Position numbers and translations under genes: made by a program
Assembly: GCA_902590115.1 (NCBI GenBank)
Contig: CACIVM010000005.1
Coordinates: 1 to 40,372, forward strand
Source: an uncultured Pelagibacteraceae bacterium
GTDB taxonomy: Bacteria > Pseudomonadota > Alphaproteobacteria > Pelagibacterales > Pelagibacteraceae
Direction of reading: 5' to 3'
Length of the DNA: 40,372 bases
Notes under the pieces: generated by a model
The model's input: the letters and a program-made list of their open reading frames with translations, nothing else
Told to the model about the DNA's origin: nothing
The model's database searches: none
Shown: piece by piece, positions 1 to 12,962 of the stretch
How positions within the stretch are numbered: the stretch's first letter is position 1
How the letters are laid out: each line of letters opens with the position of its first letter

Positions 1-1
1 T

Positions 2-76
2 CAATTCAGAAATTTTGAGGATAGAGGAAATATTTTTAAAAAGATTGTGAGATCATATGGAAAAAAAAGTTTTTAG
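2..76 (+). CDS. murD: UDP-N-acetylmuramoylalanine--D-glutamate ligase, C-terminal end (partial)
   Basis: The window opens inside a reading frame that encodes QFRNFEDRGNIFKK and ends with TAG. The pattern of a phenylalanine, then F-E-x-R-G-x-x-F-K, is typical of the last 25 residues of MurD, the cytoplasmic ligase that adds D-glutamate to UDP-MurNAc-L-Ala. Only 24 codons are present. The frame overlaps the ftsW start by 20 bases, and murD directly before ftsW is the usual dcw-cluster order. The call rests on this short motif plus context. Confidence 0.75.
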   Translation, partial: QFRNFEDRGNIFKKIVRSYGKKSF

Positions 77-1181
77 AGATTTGATATTAAACTATTGGCG
101 AAATGTTGATAAAAAGATTTTAATAAGTTTTTTAGTCTTATTTACACTTGGTTTGTTTTTCTCTTTTTCATCAACTTCGACATTAGCAAGTGAAAGACTT
201 GATAAGGATAATTATTTCTTTTTCTCTAAGCACTTAATTTTTAGTGTATTTGCAATTGTTTTGATGGTTTTTATTTCTTTAATCAATTTAAATATTATAA
301 AAAAAAGTATAATCCCACTTTTTTTTATATCATTGGCACTTCTAATTTTAGTTAATTTTTATGGCATCGAAATTAAAGGTTCAAGAAGGTGGTTAAATCT
401 TTACATTTTTCAACTACAACCCGTTGAAATTCTTAAACCATTTTTTATTTTAGTTACAGCTACTCTATTATCTTTGACCGATAAAAAAAAATTTCTTTTA
501 AATTATTTCTTAAGTTTTTTAATTTTATTTATTGTCGTTATTTTATTAATTAATCAACCAGATATTGGCCAATCAATACTATTGATTATCACATGGGGTA
601 CCTTAATTTTCTTATCGGGTGTTAATGTTTTTTTAATTTTAAGTATGGCGCTAATCTTCTTTGCATTTCTCGCTTCACTGCTAATTATATTACCTGAAAA
701 ATTTGGATATATTGCCAAAAGATTAAGTACATTTTTAGATCCAGAAAAAGGTGATAGTTTTCAATCTGAAAAAGCTTTAGAAGCTATCAGGCAAGGTGGT
801 TTGAAAGGTCGAGGCATGGGAGAAGGAATATTAAAAGATAGTGTGCCTGAAGCACATACTGATTATATTATTGCAGTAATTACTGAAGAGTTTGGATCTA
901 TGATTTCAATTTTAATAATTTTTATTTTTTTGTATGTGGCATTTAGAGTTACAAAAATATGTATAAATGAAAAAGAAGATTATCTTAAAATATCTCTAGC
1001 TGGACTAATTACAATATTAATTTATCAAACATTTATTCATATTGGAGTTAATACAACCTTACTACCAACCACTGGTATGACTTTACCCTTTCTTAGTTAC
1101 GGAGGCTCTTCATTAATAGGTAGTTCGATACTCGCTGGAGTAATACTTAATTACACAAAAAATAGATATGAAAACGATTAA
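57..1181 (+). CDS. ftsW: Septal SEDS peptidoglycan glycosyltransferase FtsW
   Basis: This 374-residue polytopic membrane protein polymerises lipid II glycan strands at the septum together with a class B PBP. It has about ten hydrophobic segments and the SEDS signatures: GSRRWLN followed by QPVEILKP, then NQPDIGQS, and the extracellular loop EAHTDYIIAVITEEFG, whose aspartate matches the catalytic Asp known in RodA/FtsW. The C-terminal SYGGSSL motif is also present. Location between murD and murG distinguishes it from RodA, which appears at the other end of the window. It overlaps murD by 20 bases and murG by 14, so translation is probably coupled. Confidence 0.95.
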   Translation: MEKKVFRDLILNYWRNVDKKILISFLVLFTLGLFFSFSSTSTLASERLDKDNYFFFSKHLIFSVFAIVLMVFISLINLNIIKKSIIPLFFISLALLILVNFYGIEIKGSRRWLNLYIFQLQPVEILKPFFILVTATLLSLTDKKKFLLNYFLSFLILFIVVILLINQPDIGQSILLIITWGTLIFLSGVNVFLILSMALIFFAFLASLLIILPEKFGYIAKRLSTFLDPEKGDSFQSEKALEAIRQGGLKGRGMGEGILKDSVPEAHTDYIIAVITEEFGSMISILIIFIFLYVAFRVTKICINEKEDYLKISLAGLITILIYQTFIHIGVNTTLLPTTGMTLPFLSYGGSSLIGSSILAGVILNYTKNRYEND

Positions 1182-2262
1182 CCCAAAAAATAAGATTGTA
1201 ATTGCTACAGGGGGTACTGGTGGACATGTTTTTCCAGCAGTAAGTCTGGCTGAACATCTCACAAATAATTATGACGTTATGGTTACTACAGATCAAAGGG
1301 GATTAATTTATTTAAATAAATTACTGAAAAAATTTAAGATAAAAACAATAAACTCAAGCACAATCTTTAAGAAAAATCCACTTAAGATTTTTTACTCACT
1401 CTTTTTAATTTTATTCTCAACATGCAAATCATTTGTATTCTTAAAAAATTTTAAACCAAAGATAGTTATTGGAATGGGGGGCTATTCTTCCTTTCCTGTT
1501 TGCGTTTCAGCTTTAATTTTAAAAATACCTGTTATAATCTACGAAAATAACTTATTAATTGGAAAGGCTAATAAATATCTACTCCCGTTAGTAGATAAGA
1601 TTTTCTTGTCAACTCCCGAAACAAAAGGCATTAAACCTAAATATGAAAATAAAATATTTATATCTGGAAACTTTATTCGTCAAGAAATAGAAAATTACAG
1701 ACATAATATAGACTACAGAGATAAAAAACTCAAAATTGTAATTATGGGGGGCAGTCAGGCTGCAAAAATTTTTGGCGAAGTACTTCCGCGAATTTTCGTA
1801 GAGTGTAAAAAAGTTGGTATTCACTTAAGTATTGTTCAACAATGCTTAGATTCACAGAAAGAGTATTTAACAAATTTTTATAATACACAAAAAATTGACA
1901 ATGAAGTTTTTACATTTAGATCAGATATTACACAAATTTTTAAAAACACAAGTTTTGTGATAACAAGGGGAGGCGCTTCTGCTCAAGCTGAGCTTATAAA
2001 TTGTAATATTCCCTACATCGTGGTTCCTTTAAAAAATTCTACTGATGATCATCAATTTGAAAATGCTAGTTATTATAAAAAAAAAGGATGTAATTTTTTA
2101 GTTATTGAAGAAGAAATTGAAACTAAACTGTTAGATTTGATAAAAATGATAGATAAAGATAAAACTAAACTTTATGAAATAGTTCAAAATCAAAAAAAAC
2201 TTTTTAATCAAAATGTTTTGAAAAATGCTGACAATCAAATAAATATGATAATCAATAAATGA
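1168..2262 (+). CDS. murG: UDP-GlcNAc:lipid I N-acetylglucosaminyltransferase MurG
   Basis: MurG is a membrane-associated GT-B enzyme that converts lipid I to lipid II on the cytoplasmic face. The 364-residue length is normal. Near the N terminus is the glycine-rich GGTGGHVFPA loop, then GMGGYSSFP, a second glycine-rich loop GGSQAA in the C-terminal Rossmann domain, and ITRGGASAQAEL, which contributes to the UDP-GlcNAc site. The start lies inside ftsW and the stop overlaps the murC start (ATGA), consistent with one polycistronic message. Confidence 0.96.
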   Translation: MKTINPKNKIVIATGGTGGHVFPAVSLAEHLTNNYDVMVTTDQRGLIYLNKLLKKFKIKTINSSTIFKKNPLKIFYSLFLILFSTCKSFVFLKNFKPKIVIGMGGYSSFPVCVSALILKIPVIIYENNLLIGKANKYLLPLVDKIFLSTPETKGIKPKYENKIFISGNFIRQEIENYRHNIDYRDKKLKIVIMGGSQAAKIFGEVLPRIFVECKKVGIHLSIVQQCLDSQKEYLTNFYNTQKIDNEVFTFRSDITQIFKNTSFVITRGGASAQAELINCNIPYIVVPLKNSTDDHQFENASYYKKKGCNFLVIEEEIETKLLDLIKMIDKDKTKLYEIVQNQKKLFNQNVLKNADNQINMIINK

Positions 2263-3656
2263 CAAAACTAAATATAGGAAAGAACGAAATTATTCACTTC
2301 ATAGGAATAGGGGGGATAGGAATGAGTGGGCTTGCTCAAATAATGAAAACCATGGGTTTGAATATTCAGGGTAGTGATTTGACAAAAAATAAAAATATTG
2401 AAAATTGTAAAAAACTTGGCATTAAAATTTTTTATGGACAAAAAAAAAACAATATTTTAAAAGCTAGCATCATAGTTAAATCTTCTGCGATAAAAAAAAA
2501 TAACGTTGAAATTATTGAAGCAAAAAAAAGAAAAATTCCTATTTTTGAGAGAGTCGAGATGCTAGCAAATATCGTATCTTTAAAAAAAAATATAATAATC
2601 AGTGGGTCTCATGGAAAAACAACAACAACTTCATTAGTCGGTAAGATATTATCTTCATCAAAGATTGATCCAACAATAATAAATGGTGGTGTAATAAACT
2701 CACTTAGAAGTAACGCAAAGTTGGGAAAAAGTGAGTGGACTGTTCTGGAAGCCGATGAGTCTGATGGAAGTTTTCTTAAACTTCCAATAAACTATTCAAT
2801 AGTTACAAATATTGATTATGAGCATCTCGATTACTATAAAAATTTTCAAAATTTAAAAAAATCATTTATTAAATTTATAGATAAAACACCTCCTATAGGA
2901 AAATCATTTATTTGCATTGATGATATAACTATAAAAAACTTGATATCAAAACTTTCTACAAAAAATTATGTTACTTATGGCTTAAACCCTAAAGCAGATT
3001 ATCAAATTAAAAATATCAAATATGAAAAGGAAAAAACTAAATTTGACTTAATTATCAGAAATTTAAATGGTAAAAAGAAAATAATAAAAAATATTATCCT
3101 TAAGCTTAACGGTGAGTATAACGTAAAAAATGCGACTGCAGCTATCTCGATATGTTTAAATCTAGGAGTAACAATTAACGTTATCAAAAAAGCCCTTAAA
3201 AATTTTTCTGGTGTTCAAAGGAGAATGACAAAAATTTTTACAAAAAATAAAAATCTCTTTTTTGATGATTATGCGCATCATCCTACTGAAATTCAATCAG
3301 TACTTGATGGATTAAGAAAAATTTCTAATAAAAAAAAGATTATAACAATATTTCAACCACATAGATTTTCAAGGGTAAAACAACTAAAATTTAAATTTGC
3401 TAACTCGTTTAAAAAATCTGATTTAGTTATTCTATGCCCAATTTACTCAGCAGGAGAAAGAGTTGACAAAAGTTATAACAATATTAATTTTGCTAAAATG
3501 ATTTCTGATAACTCTAAAGTACAAGTTATTTTGATTGAAAAAATGGAAGAATTAGTAAACTTTTTAAAAAAATCTTTAGTAAGTGACGAAATTATAATAG
3601 GTATGGGAGCTGGGAGCATCTCAAATTGGATGAGAAATCTACAAAATTATTTATGA
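2259..3656 (+). CDS. murC: UDP-N-acetylmuramate--L-alanine ligase MurC
   Basis: MurC is the cytoplasmic ATP-dependent ligase that adds the first amino acid of the stem peptide. The 465-residue protein shows the N-terminal GIGGIGMSGLA nucleotide loop, the Mur-ligase P-loop GSHGKTTTTSL, an EADESDGSF segment (Mg/ATP site) and DYAHHPTEI, all diagnostic of MurC. The C-terminal domain includes FQPHRFSR. ATGA overlap with murG and a 4-base overlap with murB place it in a tightly coupled operon. Confidence 0.96.
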   Translation: MTKLNIGKNEIIHFIGIGGIGMSGLAQIMKTMGLNIQGSDLTKNKNIENCKKLGIKIFYGQKKNNILKASIIVKSSAIKKNNVEIIEAKKRKIPIFERVEMLANIVSLKKNIIISGSHGKTTTTSLVGKILSSSKIDPTIINGGVINSLRSNAKLGKSEWTVLEADESDGSFLKLPINYSIVTNIDYEHLDYYKNFQNLKKSFIKFIDKTPPIGKSFICIDDITIKNLISKLSTKNYVTYGLNPKADYQIKNIKYEKEKTKFDLIIRNLNGKKKIIKNIILKLNGEYNVKNATAAISICLNLGVTINVIKKALKNFSGVQRRMTKIFTKNKNLFFDDYAHHPTEIQSVLDGLRKISNKKKIITIFQPHRFSRVKQLKFKFANSFKKSDLVILCPIYSAGERVDKSYNNINFAKMISDNSKVQVILIEKMEELVNFLKKSLVSDEIIIGMGAGSISNWMRNLQNYL

Positions 3657-4558
3657 GTGTTTATAAAAAAGATTTAAAAAAAATCTTTGATAAAAATCTT
3701 ATTTTTAATGAGCTTTTATCTAAATATAGCTGGTTTAATATTGGCGGCCCAGCTGAAATATTTTTTAGACCTAGTAATTTTGATCAATTAACTACTTTTT
3801 TAAAAAAAATTAGAAATCTTAATTTACATATTAATACTATTGGAGCGGGCTCTAATACTTTAATCAGAGACGGAGGCATAAAAGGCATCACCATCAAATT
3901 AAGTTCAAAATTTTCTTTCTGCAACTTAATCGATGAAGAAAAAATAGAAGTTGGTGCAGCAACTTTGGATAAAAACATATCTAATTTTGCATTAGAAAAT
4001 TCTGTTACAGGAATGGAATTTTTGTCATGCATCCCTGGTACTATAGGTGGTTCAATTATAATGAATAGTGGTTGTTATGATCATGATATTTCTAAAATAC
4101 TACTATCAATTAAAACTTTAAATCATAAAGGAGAGATAAAAGTTATAGATAGAAACAATATAGAATTTTATTATAGGAGCACAAATATACCCAATGATCT
4201 TATTATAACTTCAGCAATTCTAAAAGGTAAGAAAGATAAAAAAATTAATATTGAAAAAAAACAACTTTCTTTCATTAAGAAAAAAAAATTATCTCAGCCA
4301 TCTCAAGTTAAGACTTGTGGAAGTACTTTCAAAAATCCCCCTAATAAAAAGGCATGGGATTTAATTGACCAATCTCATTGCGGGGGTCTAAGAGTTGGAA
4401 ATGCGAAAATATCAGAGAAACATTCAAATTTTTTTGTAAATGAGGGAAACGCATCTTCAGCTGAAATAGAAAAGCTGATAAATTTAGTCAAAGATAAAGT
4501 TTTGAAAAATACAGGAGTTAATCTTGAGCTTGAAATAAAATTAATTGGAGATAATTGA
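3653..4558 (+). CDS. murB: UDP-N-acetylenolpyruvoylglucosamine reductase MurB
   Basis: MurB is the FAD-dependent reductase that makes UDP-MurNAc. I chose the ATG at 3653 because it forms an ATGA overlap with the murC stop; an in-frame ATG 27 bases upstream is possible but lies deeper in murC. The 301-residue product has the FAD-binding GAGSNTLIRDGG, IPGTIGGS, and CGSTFKNP, whose Ser is the expected proton donor, plus a C-terminal LELEIKLIG with the conserved Glu. The NIGGPAEIF motif near the N terminus is also typical. Confidence 0.94.
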   Translation: MSVYKKDLKKIFDKNLIFNELLSKYSWFNIGGPAEIFFRPSNFDQLTTFLKKIRNLNLHINTIGAGSNTLIRDGGIKGITIKLSSKFSFCNLIDEEKIEVGAATLDKNISNFALENSVTGMEFLSCIPGTIGGSIIMNSGCYDHDISKILLSIKTLNHKGEIKVIDRNNIEFYYRSTNIPNDLIITSAILKGKKDKKINIEKKQLSFIKKKKLSQPSQVKTCGSTFKNPPNKKAWDLIDQSHCGGLRVGNAKISEKHSNFFVNEGNASSAEIEKLINLVKDKVLKNTGVNLELEIKLIGDN

Positions 4559-5490
4559 TTTTGAAAAAAAAAAAAATTTTATTAGTTTTAGGCGGCGCAT
4601 CAAAAGAAAGAAAGATAAGTTTAAAAAGTGGGATAGCGTGTTACAAGGCTTTGAAAAACTTGGGACATTCCGTACAAAAATTTGATCCATTAAAAGAAGA
4701 CTTGGCAAGTATTAGAAAAAAAAAATACAACGCTATCTTTAATGCCTTACATGGAAAAGGTGGAGAGGATGGAGTTATACAAACCTTTTTTGAATTTTTA
4801 AAAGTTCCTTATACGCATTCAGGTATAATATCCTCATTTAATTCTATGAATAAAATTTTATCCAAAAAAATTTTTATTAAAAATAAAATTCTCACACCAA
4901 AATATTTTTTACTAAATAAATCCAATTTTTGTAAGAGAAATTTAAAGAAACTTATAAAAAAAAATAAAATTGGTTATCCTATTGTTTCAAAACCAATTAA
5001 CGAGGGATCAAGTATTGGTGTTAAAATTTGTATGAATTTTAAATCTTTGTATAATCATTCCAAAACACTTTTAAAAAAATATGATGATATTATAAACGAA
5101 AGCTATATTGGCGGTCAGGAAATTCAGGTTGCAATAATAAATGATAAAGCCATTGGTGCCATTGAACTAAGACCTAAAAGAAAATTTTACGATTACAAAG
5201 CAAAGTATTTAAAATCTGCAAAAACAGAACACATAATGCCAGCAAATTTAACAAAAAAAAATTATAATAAAGTTCTTGGAATTGCAAAAAAAACACATCT
5301 TGCACTAAAATGTAGGGGTGTTACGAGATGTGACTTTAAGTTTTGGAAAAACAAATTTTATCTTTTGGAGCTTAATACTCAGCCAGGTATGACGAATTTG
5401 TCTTTAGTCCCCGAGATAGCAAAATATAATAACATTACTTTTAATAGACTTATTCAGAAAATTTTAGCTGATGCTGATGTGAATAAATAA
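4555..5490 (+). CDS. ddl: D-alanine--D-alanine ligase
   Basis: Ddl is an ATP-grasp ligase that makes the D-Ala-D-Ala dipeptide for peptidoglycan. No ATG is available: the frame opens with TTG at 4555, overlapping the murB stop as TTGA, and another TTG follows at 4561. Motifs include HGKGGEDG, EGSSIGVKI in the ATP-grasp fold, and CDFKFW...LELNTQPGMT, which carries the metal-binding Glu and Asn. The 311-residue length fits the short DdlB type usual in dcw clusters. Confidence 0.94.
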   Translation: MILKKKKILLVLGGASKERKISLKSGIACYKALKNLGHSVQKFDPLKEDLASIRKKKYNAIFNALHGKGGEDGVIQTFFEFLKVPYTHSGIISSFNSMNKILSKKIFIKNKILTPKYFLLNKSNFCKRNLKKLIKKNKIGYPIVSKPINEGSSIGVKICMNFKSLYNHSKTLLKKYDDIINESYIGGQEIQVAIINDKAIGAIELRPKRKFYDYKAKYLKSAKTEHIMPANLTKKNYNKVLGIAKKTHLALKCRGVTRCDFKFWKNKFYLLELNTQPGMTNLSLVPEIAKYNNITFNRLIQKILADADVNK

Positions 5491-5492
5491 TA

Positions 5493-6161
5493 ATGAAGGA
5501 CTCAAAATTTATATTTTTTTTATTATTCCTCATAGTAATTTTTTCTACTTATGCTCCGACAAAAAATAAAAAACAAAATCTCTTCTCTATAAATAAAATA
5601 TTAATACAAGGGGAAAATAGAATAAACTTTTCTGAGCTTTCAAATAAGCTATCTCTAATAAAAGGAAAGAATTTGTTATATATTTCTAATGCCGACATTG
5701 CAAAACTTTTAGATAATTTTAAACAAATAGATTACGTAAAAATAAAAAAAATTTACCCCGATACAATAAAATTGATTATAGAAGAGAAAGAAATAATAGG
5801 GATTACCTCTCGGAATAATGAATTATTTCTTGTTACTCAAGATGCTGATTTAATAACGTTCGATAAAAATGATATTCATAATATTCAAAAATTAATTTTT
5901 ATAGAGGGAGATGTTAAAAAATTCTTATCATTATATAAGAGTCTCAATTTACTAAATTTTAGAGTCGAAAATATTAAGAGTGTCCAATACTTTGACATTG
6001 GAAGATGGGATATTAAGATGAAAGACGGCATCAAAATTAAATTACCAGTTGAAAATTATACCTCTAGCTTAAAAAATTTTAAAAATTTAAAGAGTGAAAA
6101 TAGATTGGAGAAATTTACGATATTTGATTACAGAATAGAAAATGAATTAATTTTAAAATGA
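5493..6161 (+). CDS. ftsQ: Cell division protein FtsQ (POTRA domain)
   Basis: This 222-residue bitopic membrane protein belongs to the divisome assembly platform. One transmembrane helix lies at about residues 6-22, directly at the N terminus with almost no cytoplasmic tail. A POTRA-like segment follows (FSINKILIQGENRINFSEL, about residues 30-48), then a FtsQ/DivIB beta domain containing the IYPDTIKLIIEEKE pattern. It is shorter than typical FtsQ. Position between ddl and ftsA, and the ATGA overlap with the next gene, support the call. Confidence 0.87.
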   Translation: MKDSKFIFFLLFLIVIFSTYAPTKNKKQNLFSINKILIQGENRINFSELSNKLSLIKGKNLLYISNADIAKLLDNFKQIDYVKIKKIYPDTIKLIIEEKEIIGITSRNNELFLVTQDADLITFDKNDIHNIQKLIFIEGDVKKFLSLYKSLNLLNFRVENIKSVQYFDIGRWDIKMKDGIKIKLPVENYTSSLKNFKNLKSENRLEKFTIFDYRIENELILK

Positions 6162-7354
6162 TTTTTGACAAACCAATATTATTTCTAGAAATAAATAAAA
6201 ATAACATAATAATTTTTTCTGGAAAATATAATGAAAATTTTGATTTTGAAATTTTATTTAAAGATATATTTAATTTAAGTAATTTTAAATTAGGAGTTCC
6301 TGATAATTCAAAAGATTTTTTTGAAAATATTAAAAATGCAATTTTTTTAGCAGAAAAAAAAATAAATTTTACTTTTAAAAATTTAATACTAATCTTAGAC
6401 TCTCCAGAAATATTTTGTGTTAACGTTTCAGGGTCAAAAAAAATTAATAAATCACAAATTAATGAGGATGATATTACTTTTATTTTGAATGATTTAAAGA
6501 AGACTGTTCAAGAAAGTTATAAAAGATCTTCTATAATTCATCTTTTTAACACAAATTTTGTTTTAGATAATAAAAAATTTGATAATCCTCCAGTTGGCTT
6601 AATAGGGGATAGGTATTTCCATGAAATATCTTTATTTTTATTACCAAGCAATGACTTAAAAAATATTTCTTCATCTTTTAAGAAGCTTAATCTTACAGTC
6701 GACAGAATTTTGTTTAAAAATTTCCTAGAAGGAATGGAAAAAATGCATAATAGTAGTAAAAAAGATTTCTTCAAAATTAATTTAAATAAAGAAAGTTGTG
6801 ATTTGTCCTTCTTTGATAATTCATCGTTCGTTTTTTATGAAAATTTCAAATTTGGTTCAAATAAATTTAAGCAAGATGTTTCGAAAGTATGTTCCTTGAG
6901 CAACGAAAGTGTTGATCAAATATTCAAGACTATAAGTTTTAATGGTGTTATTAAAAAAAAATCAGATATGTTGTTAGATAAATCTATGTTCAAAGATAAT
7001 TCATTCAGAAAAATTTCGCTAAATCATATATTTGAAATTATAGACGCAAGAAACACAGAAATTTTTAATTTAATTTTTAACAAAAATACAAATATATTAA
7101 ATCTAAAAAAGTACACCGACAATATTTTTATTGAAGTAGAAGATGAGTCGATTTTTAATAATCAAGCTGAAATGATTAAAAAAAATTTTGATCACACGTT
7201 TAATGTTTCATTAAAGCACAAAACCCATAATGACCAATACCTAAACTGTTCCTTTGCTGCCGAACTTATTTCTAAGGGATGGGATAGAGAGGTAATTGCA
7301 TATACTCAAGATAAAAAGTCCCTTATTTCAAGAATTTTTTCAAAAATATTCTAA
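6158..7354 (+). CDS. ftsA: Divergent FtsA-like cell division protein
   Basis: Position right after ftsQ with an ATGA overlap, a length of 398 residues and a C-terminal amphipathic stretch (SLISRIFSKIF, like the FtsA membrane-targeting helix) point to FtsA, the actin-like membrane tether for FtsZ. The sequence itself is very diverged: I cannot pick out the usual actin-fold phosphate-binding loops, and the protein is very rich in Lys, Asn, Phe and Ile. The identification rests mainly on gene order and the C-terminal helix. ftsZ does not follow it, which is unusual. Confidence 0.7.
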   Translation: MIFDKPILFLEINKNNIIIFSGKYNENFDFEILFKDIFNLSNFKLGVPDNSKDFFENIKNAIFLAEKKINFTFKNLILILDSPEIFCVNVSGSKKINKSQINEDDITFILNDLKKTVQESYKRSSIIHLFNTNFVLDNKKFDNPPVGLIGDRYFHEISLFLLPSNDLKNISSSFKKLNLTVDRILFKNFLEGMEKMHNSSKKDFFKINLNKESCDLSFFDNSSFVFYENFKFGSNKFKQDVSKVCSLSNESVDQIFKTISFNGVIKKKSDMLLDKSMFKDNSFRKISLNHIFEIIDARNTEIFNLIFNKNTNILNLKKYTDNIFIEVEDESIFNNQAEMIKKNFDHTFNVSLKHKTHNDQYLNCSFAAELISKGWDREVIAYTQDKKSLISRIFSKIF

Positions 7355-7422
7355 TAATTTATTATGTTTTTTTTTGAAACATTAGTTGTTTTAAATTTGA
7401 GGCATAATTCATTTAAAAACAC

Positions 7423-8352
7423 ATGATGTCTAAGAATTTTCAAAAAACAATATCCAAACCTTTAGAATTTGAGGGCGTGGGTCTTCACACTGGAGTGAAA
7501 TCAAAAATTAAAATTAGACCTGCAAGTGAAAATACCGGAGTGGTTTTCGAGAGAATAGATGTTAAAAAAAATAACCTAATACTTGCGAATTTTAAAAATG
7601 TATCTTCTAGCGTTTTATGCACTAAAATAACAAATAGTAAAAATGTATCTGTTTCAACTGTAGAGCATTTACTGGCCTCTTTTTATATTACAGGAATCGA
7701 TAATGTAATCGTTGAAATAGATAATATTGAGGTTCCTATAATGGACGGATCCTCAAAAGATTTTGTTGAAGGCATATATAACACAGGTATTGATGAACAA
7801 ACTGTCGTAAAGAATACTTTTAACATCGAAAAAAAAATTGATTTAAAGATAGATAACAAGTTTATTTCTTTAGAACCAAACGATAATGGTCTTGTCGTAG
7901 ATTTTAAACTTAATTATAAGAACGACATTATTGGAAATCAAAGAAATGTGATTAACTTTAATGATAAAGAATTAAAAGATGTTTATACATCGAGAACATT
8001 TTGTTTATTTGAAGATATTGAAAAAATTAAAAAACTTGGATTTGCAAAAGGGGGCTCCCTCGACAATGCTATAGTTGTTAAAGAAAATGAAATATTAAAT
8101 ATAGGTGGATTAAGAAATAAACTTGAGTTTGTAAATCATAAAATTTTGGATTTAGTTGGGGATTTTTTACTTTCAGGATACAGAATAAATGGAAAAGTTA
8201 CTACAATTGAAGGTGGACATAATTTAAGCATAAGTTTTTTACAAAAACTATTCAATGAAATAATCATAAAAAAAGAAGTTTTCGTTAAACCTATCAAAAA
8301 CTCAAAAAACATAATACAAAAAGTTCCAAATCAATTAGCTGTTAATAGCTAA
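7423..8352 (+). CDS. lpxC: UDP-3-O-acyl-N-acetylglucosamine deacetylase LpxC
   Basis: LpxC catalyses the committed, Zn-dependent deacetylation step of lipid A synthesis in the cytoplasm. Zinc ligands are visible: H82 in TVEHLLAS, and His and Asp in HKILDLVGD in the second half; the catalytic His lies in EGGHNLS. The N-terminal GVGLHTG motif is canonical, and 309 residues is normal. The start is one of two adjacent ATGs (ATGATG). A 68-base gap separates it from ftsA; a CATAAT box at 7403-7408 could be part of its own promoter, but I see no good -35 element. Confidence 0.96.
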   Translation: MMSKNFQKTISKPLEFEGVGLHTGVKSKIKIRPASENTGVVFERIDVKKNNLILANFKNVSSSVLCTKITNSKNVSVSTVEHLLASFYITGIDNVIVEIDNIEVPIMDGSSKDFVEGIYNTGIDEQTVVKNTFNIEKKIDLKIDNKFISLEPNDNGLVVDFKLNYKNDIIGNQRNVINFNDKELKDVYTSRTFCLFEDIEKIKKLGFAKGGSLDNAIVVKENEILNIGGLRNKLEFVNHKILDLVGDFLLSGYRINGKVTTIEGGHNLSISFLQKLFNEIIIKKEVFVKPIKNSKNIIQKVPNQLAVNS

Positions 8353-8361
8353 TTAGCTTTT
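8333..8361 (+). terminator. AT-rich stem-loop at the end of lpxC
   Basis: AATTAGCT at 8333-8340 is perfectly complementary to AGCTAATT at 8347-8354 with a six-base loop, followed by AGCTTTT. It overlaps the lpxC stop codon and precedes a promoter-like sequence for bamD. The stem is AT-rich, so a terminator role is plausible but weak. Confidence 0.35.
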
Positions 8362-8366
8362 AAAAA

Positions 8367-8395
8367 TTTACCTAAAAAGAAATATTTGATAATAT
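8367..8395 (+). promoter_or_regulatory. Candidate bamD promoter, leaderless
   Basis: TTTACC (8367-8372) and TAATAT (8390-8395) are separated by 17 bases. The expected transcription start falls on or within a base or two of the bamD ATG at 8402, so the message would be leaderless. There is no Shine-Dalgarno-like sequence in front of the gene, which agrees with this. Confidence 0.35.
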
Positions 8396-8401
8396 TAATT
8401 C

Positions 8402-12949
<4,548 letters not shown>

Positions 12950-12962
<13 letters not shown>

